Assembly (NCBI GenBank): GCA_965660195.1
Contig: CBFHZM010000017.1
Location: 1-30,555, forward strand
Source: JAYODZ01 sp965660195
Lineage (GTDB): Bacteria; Pseudomonadota; Alphaproteobacteria; RS24
Length of the DNA: 30,555 nucleotides
Direction of reading: 5' to 3'
Shown: positions 7,282 through 16,426 of the stretch, in pieces
Numbering within the stretch: position 1 is the first letter of the stretch
Layout of the letters: each line of letters begins with the position of its first letter
The notes under the pieces: generated by a model
The model's input: only the letters and a program-made list of their open reading frames with translations
What the model was told of the DNA's origin: nothing
Database searches by the model: none
Position numbers and translations under genes: made by a program

Positions 7282-8115
7282 ATGAATTACATCGTTGCTC
7301 AGGATATGCCGGGGCGCAATACCGGCCAGATAAAACTCCATTCTCAGGATGAGTTCGATGGCATGCGCCAAGTTGGGCGAATGGCCGCGCGCACGCTCGA
7401 TCTTTTGTGCGAGTTTGTTGTCCCCGGCGCGACGACCGAAAGCCTCGATGATAAAGCAATGGAAATTATTGGTGATCTTGGTGCGTTACCGGCACCGCTG
7501 AATTATCGCGGCTTTAGAAAATCGATATGCACCTCGATCAACCATGTTGTCTGCCATGGCATTCCTGGTGACCGTCTGCTGCGCGAAGGCGATATTATGA
7601 ATGTCGATGTAACCCTGATTTACGATGGCTGGCACGGTGACACGAGCCGCATGTTTGGCATTGGCGATATATCAATCAAATCGCGCCGGCTGATGGATAT
7701 TACTTATGAAGCCATGATGCGCGGCATCGAAGTAGCACGGCCGGGGGCGCGGCTCGGCGATATTGGCGCCGCCATCCAATCTTATGCCGAAACCGAGAGG
7801 GTCGCCGTGGTGCGTGATTTTTGCGGCCATGGCTTAGGCCGTGTGTTCCACGATGCTCCCAATATTTTGCATTACGGCCGTGCTGGAGAAGGGCTGGAAC
7901 TACGCGAAGGCATGTTTTTCACCATCGAACCCATGCTAAACTTAGGCAAACCAGCCGTCAAAATACTGAAAGACGGTTGGACTGCTGTCACCCGTGATCG
8001 CACCTTGTCGGCCCAATATGAGCATTCTATTGGGATTACCGCGACGGGTGCAGAAATTTTTACCAAATCATTAGACGGGCAAGATACCCCTCACCGCAGA
8101 GCCGAACCGAGTTAA
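7282..8115 (+). CDS. map: Methionine aminopeptidase, type I
   Basis: Removes the initiator Met from nascent proteins in the cytoplasm. All active-site residues of the pita-bread fold are visible: His92 (VVCHGIPG), metal ligands Asp109 and Asp120 (NVDVTLIYDGWHGDTS), His183 (CGHGLG), Glu216 (FFTIEPM) and Glu247 (YEHSIG). The protein is 277 residues, slightly longer than the usual 260-265, with a few extra residues at each end. The Shine-Dalgarno for ATG 7282 is weak, and the next Met (7306) is a possible alternative start. It is followed 30 bases later by radC and is probably co-transcribed with it. Confidence 0.95.
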   Translation: MNYIVAQDMPGRNTGQIKLHSQDEFDGMRQVGRMAARTLDLLCEFVVPGATTESLDDKAMEIIGDLGALPAPLNYRGFRKSICTSINHVVCHGIPGDRLLREGDIMNVDVTLIYDGWHGDTSRMFGIGDISIKSRRLMDITYEAMMRGIEVARPGARLGDIGAAIQSYAETERVAVVRDFCGHGLGRVFHDAPNILHYGRAGEGLELREGMFFTIEPMLNLGKPAVKILKDGWTAVTRDRTLSAQYEHSIGITATGAEIFTKSLDGQDTPHRRAEPS

Positions 8116-8145
8116 AATACCTAATTTTTTACAGGCAACAATAAT

Positions 8146-8832
8146 ATGAAAGAGCCTGATCAACATTATCGCGGCCACCGCCAAAGATTACGGCAACGCT
8201 TCCGAAAAGCCGGTGGCCATGCCTTGCAAAACTACGAGCTCCTCGAGCTTATTTTGTTCCGCGCTATACCGCGCCGCGACGTTAAGCCCTTAGCCAAAGC
8301 CTTACTGGCTCGGTTTGGCGATCTATCCTTTACTTTTTCGGCATCAGCTGAGGACTTACGCGACGTCCCAGGGATTACCGAGAATATGATCACTGAACTC
8401 AAACTTGTCGAGGCCGTTGCTCTCGAAGTCGGCAAAAGCCGCATCTTGCACAAGCCTCTGTTGCGCTCTTGGGATCACTTGATCGAATATTACCGCGCAA
8501 AAACCGCCGATAAAGCGATCGAAGAGTTTCATGTACTATTTCTCGATAAAAAAAATCAAATCATCGCAGATGAGATAATGGGGCGAGGCACCGTTGATCA
8601 TGCGCCCGTCTACCCAAGGGAAGTTATCAAACGGGCGTTGCAACTCAATGCCTCGGCCCTCGTTTTGATGCATAATCACCCTAGTGGCGATCCCACTCCT
8701 AGCCGCGCCGATATCGACATGACTCGCAAAATACAGGATTTGGCCAGCGGGTTTTCGATCCGACTGCACGATCATATCATTATTGGCCGACAATCTGAGG
8801 TTAGCTTCAAAAATATGGGGTTAATCGCCTAA
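8146..8832 (+). CDS. radC: RadC-family JAB-domain protein
   Basis: A 228-residue RadC/UPF0758 protein. The N-terminal half carries a helix-hairpin-helix-like segment (DVPGITENM, 73-81). The C-terminal JAB/MPN domain has the JAMM metal motif MHNHPSGDPTPSRADID, with His176, His178 and Asp189 in H-x-H-x10-D spacing. The family was named for DNA repair, but its enzymatic role is not settled; a metal-dependent peptidase or nuclease-associated role has been proposed. Length is normal. It follows map closely and precedes purB by 66 bases. Ribosome-binding sequence is weak. Confidence 0.93.
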   Translation: MKEPDQHYRGHRQRLRQRFRKAGGHALQNYELLELILFRAIPRRDVKPLAKALLARFGDLSFTFSASAEDLRDVPGITENMITELKLVEAVALEVGKSRILHKPLLRSWDHLIEYYRAKTADKAIEEFHVLFLDKKNQIIADEIMGRGTVDHAPVYPREVIKRALQLNASALVLMHNHPSGDPTPSRADIDMTRKIQDLASGFSIRLHDHIIIGRQSEVSFKNMGLIA

Positions 8833-8898
8833 ATCTGCCTCTCACCGCTTTAATCAGCGCGGAAAATCGGGTACATCGGGAGCAGTAAGGAGCAGCCC

Positions 8899-10191
8899 AT
8901 GATTCCACGTTATGCCCGCCCAGAAATGACTGCAATCTGGGAGCCCGAAAGCCGCTTTTCAATCTGGCTGGACATTGAAACGCACGCAATGGATGCCATG
9001 GTGGAGCTCGGTATTGTGCCGGCTGACGCGGCCGCAGCAGTACGCGAGCGTGGCGGCTTTGACGTCGCGCGGATCGACGAAATCGAACGCGAAGTCAAAC
9101 ATGATGTCATCGCATTCTTGACCAGCTTGGCTGAACATGTCGGACCCGAGGCGCGCTTTGTTCACCAAGGCATGACATCCTCCGATGTGCTCGATACCTG
9201 TTTGAATGTTCAGCTAACCCGCGCCGCCGATATTTTATTGGCTGATCTGGATGATTTGTTGGCCGCAATTAAAAAACGCGCCTTTGAACATAAGATGACG
9301 CCGACCATTGGCCGCTCGCATGGCATCCATGCCGAGCCGACAACCTTTGGCCTCAAGCTGGCGCAAGCCTATGCCGAATTTGACCGCAATCGCGATCGCC
9401 TCTTAGCGGCGCGGCGCGATATTGCCACCTGTGCCATTTCTGGCGCGGTCGGAACATTCGCCAATATTGACCCATCGGTTGAAGCGCATGTCGCGGCCGC
9501 CATGAACTTGGCAGTGGAACCGGTCTCGACGCAAGTGATCCCGCGCGATCGGCATGCGATGTTTTTTGCCACGCTGGGGGTTATCGCCTCATCGGTGGAG
9601 CGTCTGGCGGTGGAAATTCGCCACTTGCAGCGCACCGAAGTGCTCGAGGCGGAAGAATATTTCTCCGAAGGTCAGAAGGGCTCATCGGCCATGCCGCATA
9701 AGCGTAACCCGGTGCTAACAGAAAATCTGACGGGCTTAGCGCGCCTCGTGCGCGGCATGGCACTACCGGCCATGGAAAATGTTGCGTTGTGGCATGAGCG
9801 CGATATTTCGCATTCCTCTGTGGAGCGCATGATCGGGCCTGACGCAACGATAACGCTTGATTTTGCGCTCGCGCGTTTGACCAATGTAGTGGCAAATCTG
9901 GTGATTTATCCAGAGAACATGCAAGCCAATCTCGACCGTTTGGGTGGGCTCATTCACTCACAACGCGTGTTGCTAGCGCTGACGCAGGCCGGCATAAGCC
10001 GCGAGGACGCTTATCGCCTGGTGCAACGTAATGCTATGCCTGTCTGGCGCGGCGAAGGTAATTTCTTGGACCTATTAAAGGCCGACAAAGATGTAACCCT
10101 GTCGGATAGCGAACTCGAGAGCCTGTTTAACCTCGATTACCACTTTAAGCATGTCGACAGTATTTTTGCCCGCGTGTTTGGCGCGGCCTAA
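8899..10191 (+). CDS. purB: Adenylosuccinate lyase
   Basis: Catalyses two beta-eliminations of fumarate in purine synthesis: SAICAR to AICAR, and adenylosuccinate to AMP. The 430-residue protein matches the usual length. The superfamily signature is at 261-270 (GSSAMPHKRN) with the flexible catalytic serines 262-263. His141 in GRSHGIHAEP is the second conserved catalytic region, and GMTSSDVLDT (91-100) is the first. AAGGAG precedes the ATG with good spacing. It opens the purine block; purC follows after 17 bases. Confidence 0.97.
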   Translation: MIPRYARPEMTAIWEPESRFSIWLDIETHAMDAMVELGIVPADAAAAVRERGGFDVARIDEIEREVKHDVIAFLTSLAEHVGPEARFVHQGMTSSDVLDTCLNVQLTRAADILLADLDDLLAAIKKRAFEHKMTPTIGRSHGIHAEPTTFGLKLAQAYAEFDRNRDRLLAARRDIATCAISGAVGTFANIDPSVEAHVAAAMNLAVEPVSTQVIPRDRHAMFFATLGVIASSVERLAVEIRHLQRTEVLEAEEYFSEGQKGSSAMPHKRNPVLTENLTGLARLVRGMALPAMENVALWHERDISHSSVERMIGPDATITLDFALARLTNVVANLVIYPENMQANLDRLGGLIHSQRVLLALTQAGISREDAYRLVQRNAMPVWRGEGNFLDLLKADKDVTLSDSELESLFNLDYHFKHVDSIFARVFGAA

Positions 10192-10208
10192 ACGTCAAGG
10201 ATTGAAAC

Positions 10209-10973
10209 ATGTCTAAACGCAGACGCATATATGAAGGTAAAGCTAAAATCCTCTACGAAGGACCCGAGCCGGGAACGTTGGTTCAGTTTTTTAAAGATGA
10301 CACCACCGCGTTTAACAATGCGAAGCATGATGTCATCGAGGGCAAGGGGGTTCTCAACAACCGAATTTCCGAGCATATTTTTTTAAAGCTCGCTGAAATT
10401 GGCATCCCAACGCATTTCATCAGAAGCTTGAACATGCGCGAGCAATTGGTGCGCGAGGTTGAAATTATTCCGGTCGAGGTTGTCATTCGCAATATCGCAG
10501 CCGGCTCCATCGTCAAGCGCCTCGGCCTCGATGAGGGTACCCACCTGCCCCGCAGCATTGTCGAGTATTATTATAAGAATGATGAGCTCGGAGATCCGAT
10601 GATCAGCGAAGAGCACATCACCGCCTTTGGCTGGGCTAGTCCGCAAGAGCTCGACGAAATCATGTCGATGGCCCTGCGCATCAACGATTTCATGTGTGGC
10701 ATGTTTGCCGCCATTGGTATTCGATTGGTCGATTTTAAACTTGAGTTTGGCCGTCTTTGGGAAGGCGAAACCATGCGCATTGTGCTGGCCGATGAAATTA
10801 GCCCCGATGGGTGTCGCCTATGGGATGTCGCGTCCAACGACAAAATGGATAAGGATCGCTTCCGTCAGGATCTCGGCGGGCTGATGGATGCCTATCAAGA
10901 AGTTGCACGCCGTCTCGGTGTTTTAACAACAGGACCCCGAGACGGTAAGTCTGGTCCGGTACTTGTAAGTTGA
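10209..10973 (+). CDS. purC: SAICAR synthetase (phosphoribosylaminoimidazole-succinocarboxamide synthase)
   Basis: ATP-dependent ligation of aspartate to CAIR in purine synthesis. At 254 residues it is the standard bacterial PurC. Recognisable segments are the N-terminal KRRRIYEGKAKILYEG, the VEVVIRNIAAGS motif, and LVDFKLEFG followed by IVLADEISPDGCRLWD, which form the ATP and substrate sites. It lies between purB and purS with short gaps (17 and 7 bases), so it belongs to the same transcription unit. Confidence 0.97.
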   Translation: MSKRRRIYEGKAKILYEGPEPGTLVQFFKDDTTAFNNAKHDVIEGKGVLNNRISEHIFLKLAEIGIPTHFIRSLNMREQLVREVEIIPVEVVIRNIAAGSIVKRLGLDEGTHLPRSIVEYYYKNDELGDPMISEEHITAFGWASPQELDEIMSMALRINDFMCGMFAAIGIRLVDFKLEFGRLWEGETMRIVLADEISPDGCRLWDVASNDKMDKDRFRQDLGGLMDAYQEVARRLGVLTTGPRDGKSGPVLVS

Positions 10974-10980
10974 GGAAAAA

Positions 10981-11223
10981 ATGAGAGCAGTTATTCGCAT
11001 CACGCTCAAAAACGGTGTTCTTGATCCGCAAGGAAAAGCCATCGAAGCCGCGCTCGGACAGCTCGGTTTTTCAGGCGTCGACGATGTCCGGCAAGGCAAG
11101 CTTGTCGAGCTATCATTGGCCGAGACAGATACCGAAAAGGCTCGCCAGAAATTGACTCAAATATGCGAGAAATTATTGGCAAATACCGTTATCGAAAATT
11201 ACGATATTGAATTGGTGAGCTGA
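10981..11223 (+). CDS. purS: FGAM synthase subunit PurS
   Basis: An 80-residue structural subunit that bridges PurL and PurQ in the three-part formylglycinamidine ribonucleotide synthase. Typical features are the MRAVIRITLKNGVLDPQGKAIE start, GVDDVRQGKLVEL, and the C-terminal LLANTVIENYDIEL. A GAGGAAAAA sequence precedes the ATG, and purQ starts one base after the purS stop. The presence of PurS shows that the organism uses the small-PurL system and not the fused enzyme of gammaproteobacteria. Confidence 0.96.
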   Translation: MRAVIRITLKNGVLDPQGKAIEAALGQLGFSGVDDVRQGKLVELSLAETDTEKARQKLTQICEKLLANTVIENYDIELVS

Positions 11224-11224
11224 T

Positions 11225-11896
11225 ATGTCAGTTGCCGTGATTGTTTTTCCTGGATCCAACTGCGATCGCGATGTTGCCGTTTGCCTGACGGCTGCGCTTG
11301 GCGAAGCGCCTATCATGGCCTGGCATGGTGATCACAGCTTGCCGAAAGTTGATGCCATCGTGCTCCCCGGTGGCTTTTCGTATGGCGATTATCTGCGCGG
11401 AGGTGCGATTGCCTCTAAAAGCCCGATCATGTCCGAAGTTGTCGACGCCGCTAATCGCGGTGTGCCAGTTTTGGGGATTTGCAATGGCTTCCAAATTCTA
11501 ACTGAAAGTGGCCTTCTGCCTGGTGTCTTGATGCGCAATAGCGGTCTCAAGTTTATTTGTCGCGACGTGGCACTCGAAGTCGGCAACACAGATAACGCCT
11601 TTTTAAACACTTATCAGCGCGGACAAGAAATCACCATGCCAATCGCCCATAATGAGGGCAATTATTTCGCTGATGCCGACACATTACGCCGCCTTGAGGG
11701 TGAGGACCGCATCGTACTGCGCTATGCCGGTACCAACCCCAATGGCGCGCAACTCAATATTGCTGGCATCCGCAATGCGGCTGGTAATGTAATTGGTATG
11801 ATGCCGCACCCCGAGCGCCTAGCTGAGGCTGCGCTCGGTGGCGAGGATGGCCGCGGCGTGTTCGAGAGTTTAGTGCAGACATTGGGGCGCTCGTGA
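11225..11896 (+). CDS. purQ: FGAM synthase glutaminase subunit PurQ
   Basis: Class I glutamine amidotransferase of 223 residues that supplies ammonia to PurL. The catalytic triad is visible: Cys86 in LGICNGFQ, and His195 with Glu197 in MMPHPERLAE. The oxyanion region PGGFSYGDYLRGG (48-60) is typical. It starts one base after purS and its TGA overlaps the purL ATG, giving tight translational coupling so that the subunits are made together. Confidence 0.97.
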   Translation: MSVAVIVFPGSNCDRDVAVCLTAALGEAPIMAWHGDHSLPKVDAIVLPGGFSYGDYLRGGAIASKSPIMSEVVDAANRGVPVLGICNGFQILTESGLLPGVLMRNSGLKFICRDVALEVGNTDNAFLNTYQRGQEITMPIAHNEGNYFADADTLRRLEGEDRIVLRYAGTNPNGAQLNIAGIRNAAGNVIGMMPHPERLAEAALGGEDGRGVFESLVQTLGRS

Positions 11897-14133
11897 TGAG
11901 TACAGAGGCGGAGACAGAGAACTGGAAAGCCATTGTTGCTGAACATGGCTTAAGCGAAGAAGAATACGACATGATCGTCGGGCATATGGGCCGAACGCCG
12001 AACCTCACAGAATTGGGTGTGTTTTCAGTGATGTGGTCAGAGCATTGCTCCTACAAGTCGTCACGCAAATGGCTCGGCACACTTTTGACATCGGGCGACT
12101 GCGTTATTCAAGGCCCAGGGGAAAATGCCGGTGTCATCGATATTGGTGACGGCCAAGCAGCCATTTTTAAAATGGAAAGCCATAATCACCCATCTTTCAT
12201 TGAACCCTATCAAGGCGCTGCAACAGGTGTTGGCGGGATTATGCGCGATGTATTCACCATGGGCGCGCGTCCGATCGCCAATATGAATGCGTTGCGGTTT
12301 GGTAGTCCCGACCACCCTAAAACCCGCCACCTCTTAGCAGGCGTGGTATCGGGCATTGGCGGCTATGGCAATTGTATCGGCGTGCCAACGGTCGGCGGCG
12401 AAGTCAATTTCGACGCCAGCTATAACGGCAACATTCTGGTCAATGCTATGTGCGTTGGATTAGCGACAACCGATAAAATTTTTTACGCTAAGGCCTCGGG
12501 CGTTGGCTCGCCCGTCGTTTATGTCGGTTCCAAGACGGGCCGCGACGGGATCCATGGCGCAACCATGGCCTCGGCAGAATTTGACGACGATTCGGAGGAG
12601 AAGCGTCCTACCGTGCAAGTCGGAGACCCTTTCACCGAAAAGCTTTTATTGGAAGCATGCCTTGAATTAATGGCGTCGGACGCGATTATTGCCATTCAAG
12701 ATATGGGGGCGGCTGGCCTGACCTCGTCATCGGTAGAAATGGCCTCAAAAGGCGAAGTTGGCATTGTTCTAAACCTCGACCATGTGCCGTGCCGTGAAAC
12801 AGCCATGACCGCTTACGAAATGCTGTTATCCGAGAGCCAAGAGCGAATGCTGATGGTTTTAAAACCCGGCCGCGAGAGCGAAGCAGAAAAAATCTTTACC
12901 CGCTGGGGGCTGGATTTTGCCGTCATCGGCGAGCTCACTGACACCCAACGCATGGTGATCCAGCATCACGGCGAGGTCGTCGCCGATATGCCTTTGGGTC
13001 CATTGGCCGATGGCGCACCACTTTATAACCGCCCGCACGTAGCTACGCCGCCGCGTGCCCCGCTCAAGTCTGATGCGCTCAATCACCCCAATAGTATTGC
13101 TGATACGATGCTCAGCATGCTCGGCTTGCCCGATTTGGCGAGCCGTCGTTGGGTATGGGAGCAATATGACCATATGGTGATGGGAGACACGATAGCGCGC
13201 CCTGGCGGCGATGCGGCCTTGGTGCGGGTTCACGGGACGCAAAAAGCGCTCGCCATTTCCACAGACGTGACACCACGCTATTGCTATGCCGATCCTTTCG
13301 AAGGTGGCAAACAAGCCGTCGCCGAGACCTGGCGCAACATTACCGCGACCGGAGCTCACCCCTTGGCGATTACCAATTGCTTGAATTTTGGCAATCCTCA
13401 GCGCCCAGAAATCATGGGTCAGTTTGTTGGCTGTATCCAAGGCATGGACGCTGCCTGTCGTGCCCTGAACTACCCAGTAATTTCGGGCAATGTATCGCTT
13501 TATAATGAAACCAATGGCAAAGGCATTCATCCGACACCCGCCATTGGTGGCGTCGGGCTCATCAACGACTATTCCAAAGCGATTGGCACAGGCTTGCACG
13601 AAGAAGGCTTGGATCTCTATCTCGTAGGCGATGCAGGACACCATCTCGGTTGCTCAATTTACCTTCGCGACATTTTAAAAGCCGATGAATTGGGCCCACC
13701 ACCCCCTGTCGATCTCGAAGCTGAGTTGCGCAACGGTAATTTTGTCCGCACCGCCATCGCTGACGAGATTATTTGTGCGGCGCATGATGTTTCAGATGGC
13801 GGCCTATTGGTTGCCCTCGCCGAAATGATCCTAAGTGGCACGGTTGGCGCCAAAATCAGCGTTGTAGGCGATGATCCTTATGGTTTCTGGTTTGGCGAAG
13901 ATCAGGGGCGCTATCTGATTGCCGTACGCGGTGGCGGAGAGATCGAAGCTAGGGCCGCCAAAGACGGTGTGCTGATACAAAAAATAGCGCAATCATCTGG
14001 CCAGGAATTGACTTTTGCCGATGGCGTTTCCATATCTAGAACACGGTTAGCCGCGCGACATGAAGGCTGGATGCCAGGTTTCATGGGACGCTCTGACGAA
14101 ACGCGAGACAAAGAGCAACGAGGTAACGATTAA
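11896..14133 (+). CDS. purL: FGAM synthase subunit PurL (small type)
   Basis: Synthetase subunit of 745 residues that converts FGAR to FGAM with ATP and PurQ-derived ammonia. It has the small-PurL organisation: two repeats of the AIR synthase fold. Landmarks are SVMWSEHCSYKSSR near the N-terminus, the ATP-site segment MESHNHPSFIEPYQGAATGVGGI, and the second-half AHDVSDGGLLVALAEM. I chose ATG at 11896, overlapping the purQ stop as TGATG; a GTG one codon earlier is also possible. BolA follows within 2 bases. Confidence 0.97.
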   Translation: MSTEAETENWKAIVAEHGLSEEEYDMIVGHMGRTPNLTELGVFSVMWSEHCSYKSSRKWLGTLLTSGDCVIQGPGENAGVIDIGDGQAAIFKMESHNHPSFIEPYQGAATGVGGIMRDVFTMGARPIANMNALRFGSPDHPKTRHLLAGVVSGIGGYGNCIGVPTVGGEVNFDASYNGNILVNAMCVGLATTDKIFYAKASGVGSPVVYVGSKTGRDGIHGATMASAEFDDDSEEKRPTVQVGDPFTEKLLLEACLELMASDAIIAIQDMGAAGLTSSSVEMASKGEVGIVLNLDHVPCRETAMTAYEMLLSESQERMLMVLKPGRESEAEKIFTRWGLDFAVIGELTDTQRMVIQHHGEVVADMPLGPLADGAPLYNRPHVATPPRAPLKSDALNHPNSIADTMLSMLGLPDLASRRWVWEQYDHMVMGDTIARPGGDAALVRVHGTQKALAISTDVTPRYCYADPFEGGKQAVAETWRNITATGAHPLAITNCLNFGNPQRPEIMGQFVGCIQGMDAACRALNYPVISGNVSLYNETNGKGIHPTPAIGGVGLINDYSKAIGTGLHEEGLDLYLVGDAGHHLGCSIYLRDILKADELGPPPPVDLEAELRNGNFVRTAIADEIICAAHDVSDGGLLVALAEMILSGTVGAKISVVGDDPYGFWFGEDQGRYLIAVRGGGEIEARAAKDGVLIQKIAQSSGQELTFADGVSISRTRLAARHEGWMPGFMGRSDETRDKEQRGND

Positions 14134-14135
14134 CC

Positions 14136-14369
14136 ATGGCGATGTCGGCAGGAGAATTGGAAGCTCTTATTCGCGCGGCGCTACCCGACGCCCAGATCGA
14201 GATATCAGATCTTCGCGGCGATGGCGATCATTACGCCGCGCGTGTTGTCTCCAGTGCCTTTATTGGTAAATCGCGCATTCAACAGCATAAACTTGTTTAT
14301 GACGCTATTCGCGGCGGCATGGGAGATGCCCTCCATGCCCTCGCCCTTCAAACAGCCACCCCAGAGTGA
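14136..14369 (+). CDS. BolA-family protein
   Basis: A 77-residue BolA/IbaG-type protein that partners monothiol glutaredoxins in iron-sulfur trafficking. The family pattern is clear: an N-terminal helix (ELEALIRAALPDAQIEISDL), GDHYAARVVSSAF, the RIQQHKLVYDAI helix, and the C-terminal LHALALQT. GAGGTAA precedes the ATG. It sits 2 bases after purL and 7 bases before grxD, and this pairing supports the role. Which BolA subtype it is cannot be settled by eye. Confidence 0.92.
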   Translation: MAMSAGELEALIRAALPDAQIEISDLRGDGDHYAARVVSSAFIGKSRIQQHKLVYDAIRGGMGDALHALALQTATPE

Positions 14370-14376
14370 GGATCAC

Positions 14377-14706
14377 ATGACAACCGCCCTAGAGTTTATT
14401 CAAAGCGAAATCGACAATAATGATGTTGTCTTGTTTATGAAGGGTACGCCAGTATTTCCGCAGTGCGGATTTTCGGGGCAAGTCGTTCAAATTCTATCGC
14501 ATATTGGCGTACCGTTTAAAGGCGTCAATGTGCTTGATAGCGATGAGCTGCGCAATGGCGTTAAGGAGTTTTCAAACTGGCCGACCATTCCGCAGCTTTA
14601 TGTCAAAGGCGAGTTCGTCGGCGGCTGCGATATCGTTACCGAAATGTTCGAAGAAGGAGAATTGCGGACCTATCTCGACGAAAAAGGGATAGCGCTGGAA
14701 GCCTAG
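14377..14706 (+). CDS. grxD: Monothiol glutaredoxin, Grx4 family
   Basis: A 109-residue CGFS-type monothiol glutaredoxin that binds and hands on [2Fe-2S] clusters. The active site is Cys30-Gly-Phe-Ser33 (FPQCGFSG), followed by the conserved NWPTIPQLYVKGEFVGGCDI that binds glutathione. The frame is open further upstream, but the true start is ATG 14377, with GAGG just before it and family similarity beginning at MTTALEFIQ. The usual partner BolA is encoded immediately upstream, and a strong terminator follows. Confidence 0.96.
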   Translation: MTTALEFIQSEIDNNDVVLFMKGTPVFPQCGFSGQVVQILSHIGVPFKGVNVLDSDELRNGVKEFSNWPTIPQLYVKGEFVGGCDIVTEMFEEGELRTYLDEKGIALEA

Positions 14707-14714
14707 GACAATAC

Positions 14715-14744
14715 AAAAAACCCGCCTCTCGGCGGGTTTTTTTT
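14715..14744. terminator. Bidirectional terminator between grxD and rpsD
   Basis: The stem CCCGCC/GGCGGG with loop TCTC is flanked by A6 on the left and T8 on the right, so it works as a rho-independent terminator on both strands. It ends the purine-grxD unit on the plus strand and the convergent rpsD gene on the minus strand, whose stop codon begins in the very next base. Confidence 0.95.
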
Positions 14745-15365
14745 CTAGTTCCGTGAGTAAAACTCGACGACCAAATTTGGTTCCATCTGGACGGGATACG
14801 GCACATCGGACAATTTCGGTGTCAACGACAATGAAGCCGACAACTTGTTGTGATCTACATTCAAATACTCTGGCACATCGCGCTCGGCGCTCTGAATAGC
14901 TTCGAGTACAATATTTAGGGTGCGCGAACGCTCGCGTACTTCGACGACATCACCAACGCGCAAACGACGGCTCGGAATGTTACACCGGCGTCCATTGACC
15001 ATAACATGGCCATGATTGATGAACTGACGGGCACCAAACACCGTCATCGCGAATTTGGCGCGGTAAACAATGGCGTCAAGACGCGATTCCAGCAGACCAA
15101 TAAGATTTTCCGAAGTGTCACCCTTGCGGCGCGAGGCTTCAGCATAAATGCCACGGAATTGCTTCTCAGTGATATTGCCGTAATAGCCTTTTAATTTCTG
15201 CTTAGCACGCAGCTGCAAACCGAAGTCCGACAGCTTGCCTTTACGGCGCTGACCATGCTGCCCAGGACCGTAATCGCGGCGGTTTACGGGGCTTTTGGGA
15301 CGGCCCCAAATATTTTCGCCCATGCGACGGTCGATTTTATACTTTGTGCTAATCCGCTTGCTCAT
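14745..15365 (-). CDS. rpsD: 30S ribosomal protein S4
   Basis: Primary 16S rRNA-binding protein of 206 residues, also involved in translational accuracy. The N-terminal RNA-binding part (KYKIDRRMGENIWGRPKSPVNRRDYGPGQHG) and the central S4 domain (LDAIVYRAKFAMTVFGARQFINHGHVMVNGRRCNIPS) are clear. The zinc-type cysteine motif of some S4 proteins is absent, as is usual in alphaproteobacteria. It is encoded alone, outside the alpha operon, with its own near-consensus promoter and a leader of roughly 110 bases. Confidence 0.98.
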   Translation of the reverse strand: MSKRISTKYKIDRRMGENIWGRPKSPVNRRDYGPGQHGQRRKGKLSDFGLQLRAKQKLKGYYGNITEKQFRGIYAEASRRKGDTSENLIGLLESRLDAIVYRAKFAMTVFGARQFINHGHVMVNGRRCNIPSRRLRVGDVVEVRERSRTLNIVLEAIQSAERDVPEYLNVDHNKLSASLSLTPKLSDVPYPVQMEPNLVVEFYSRN

Positions 15366-15480
15366 GCGGTGTTCCCACTTTCTCGTTTAAACATAATATC
15401 GCTATCTTGCTCGCCACAACCTTTAGAGACCGCAACAAACAAGGAGTCGGCACCCAAAGCACCGCCTCGAATTTGGCCGG

Positions 15481-15508
15481 AGTATAGCCAAGCCGCCCCG
15501 CTTGTCAA
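15481..15508 (-). promoter_or_regulatory. Sigma-70 type promoter for rpsD
   Basis: On the minus strand a perfect -35 TTGACA (15503-15508) is followed after a 16-base spacer by TATACT (15481-15486), one base from the -10 consensus. Transcription should start near 15474, giving a leader of about 110 bases before the rpsD ATG. I see no other gene this could serve. Confidence 0.8.
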
Positions 15509-15532
15509 TTATAAAGCCACCATATTCAGTGC

Positions 15533-16426
15533 TTATTTCGAAGCGCTGATATCCGCCACAGTGATGGTTGTTTCTTCTTCCTGCGCCGCCGTATCCTGCG
15601 GGTCCTCGCTATCGGGCAAGCCCATTGCAATTCGCCCTACCCGCCGCTTGATTTCGCTATGATCTTCGTTGCGCGGCCAGCGCAAAAGCGAGTTAATTAT
15701 GCCTCGAAAGGTGCGGATATCCTGCTCCGTGAGGCGCGCTCGCAAGAACATGTTGCGGATATTACGCATCATAGCCGGCTTTTTCTCCGGCGGTGCTAAA
15801 AACCCCGAGGCATCCAAAGCCGCCTCAAAATGCGTCAACATACCCGTAATTTCGGCATGTTTGGCTGGACGCGTATCGGGCAAAGGCAAGTCTTCTGCAA
15901 CAGCCGTATTGGCGTGCTGATACCATTCATAACTCAGCAGTAATACGGCCTGCGCCAGATTTAGAGACGAAAAATCGGGGTTAATCGGCACTTGGCAAAG
16001 CACATCGGCGCGCGAAATATCTTCATTATCTAGTCCGGTCCGCTCACAACCGAAGACAATTCCGGTCTTTGCGGCCATTCTAGCCTTATTTTGAATTTCG
16101 ACAGCGACCCGAGCAGGGGTCATGACGGGCTTGACCATATCGCGTAGCCGTGCCGAGGTAGCAACGACAAAGTCCAAATCAGCGATCGCACCATCAAGGT
16201 CATCGAACTCTCGTCGGTTCTCAATCAAAGCATCGGCGCCCGCAGACGCCTTAATCGCTCTGTCTAATTGCCAGCCAGCGCGGGGGTGGACAAGACGCAG
16301 GTCCGTCAGGCCAAAATTCAGCATGGCCCGCGCCACAGTGCCAATGTTTTCGCCGAGCTGCGCGCCCACGAGGATTATGGTGGGCGCAGCCAAATCTGAC
16401 TTAAAAATTTTAGCTTTTTTACTCAT
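15533..16426 (-). CDS. trmJ: TrmJ-type tRNA 2'-O-methyltransferase (SPOUT)
   Basis: A 297-residue SPOUT methyltransferase of the TrmH family, group 1. E. coli TrmJ methylates the ribose at position 32 of tRNAs. The N-terminal PTIILVGAQLGENIGTVARAM, the middle GIVFGCERTGLDNEDISRAD, and the knot motif INPDFSSLNLAQAVLLLSYEW identify the family. It is longer than the usual 240-260 residues because of a Glu- and Thr-rich C-terminal tail (last 30 or so residues). It lies about 170 bases upstream of rpsD on the same strand, and is divergent from icd. TrmJ is preferred over other TrmH-family members because of the NPDFSSLNLAQAV segment, but modification site specificity is not proven. Confidence 0.85.
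   Translation of the reverse strand: MSKKAKIFKSDLAAPTIILVGAQLGENIGTVARAMLNFGLTDLRLVHPRAGWQLDRAIKASAGADALIENRREFDDLDGAIADLDFVVATSARLRDMVKPVMTPARVAVEIQNKARMAAKTGIVFGCERTGLDNEDISRADVLCQVPINPDFSSLNLAQAVLLLSYEWYQHANTAVAEDLPLPDTRPAKHAEITGMLTHFEAALDASGFLAPPEKKPAMMRNIRNMFLRARLTEQDIRTFRGIINSLLRWPRNEDHSEIKRRVGRIAMGLPDSEDPQDTAAQEEETTITVADISASK

Noticed and set aside
12859..13644. A 261-codon open frame on the minus strand inside purL
   Set aside because: It is wholly antisense to a strongly conserved gene, has no ribosome-binding site or recognisable content, and is explained by codon composition.
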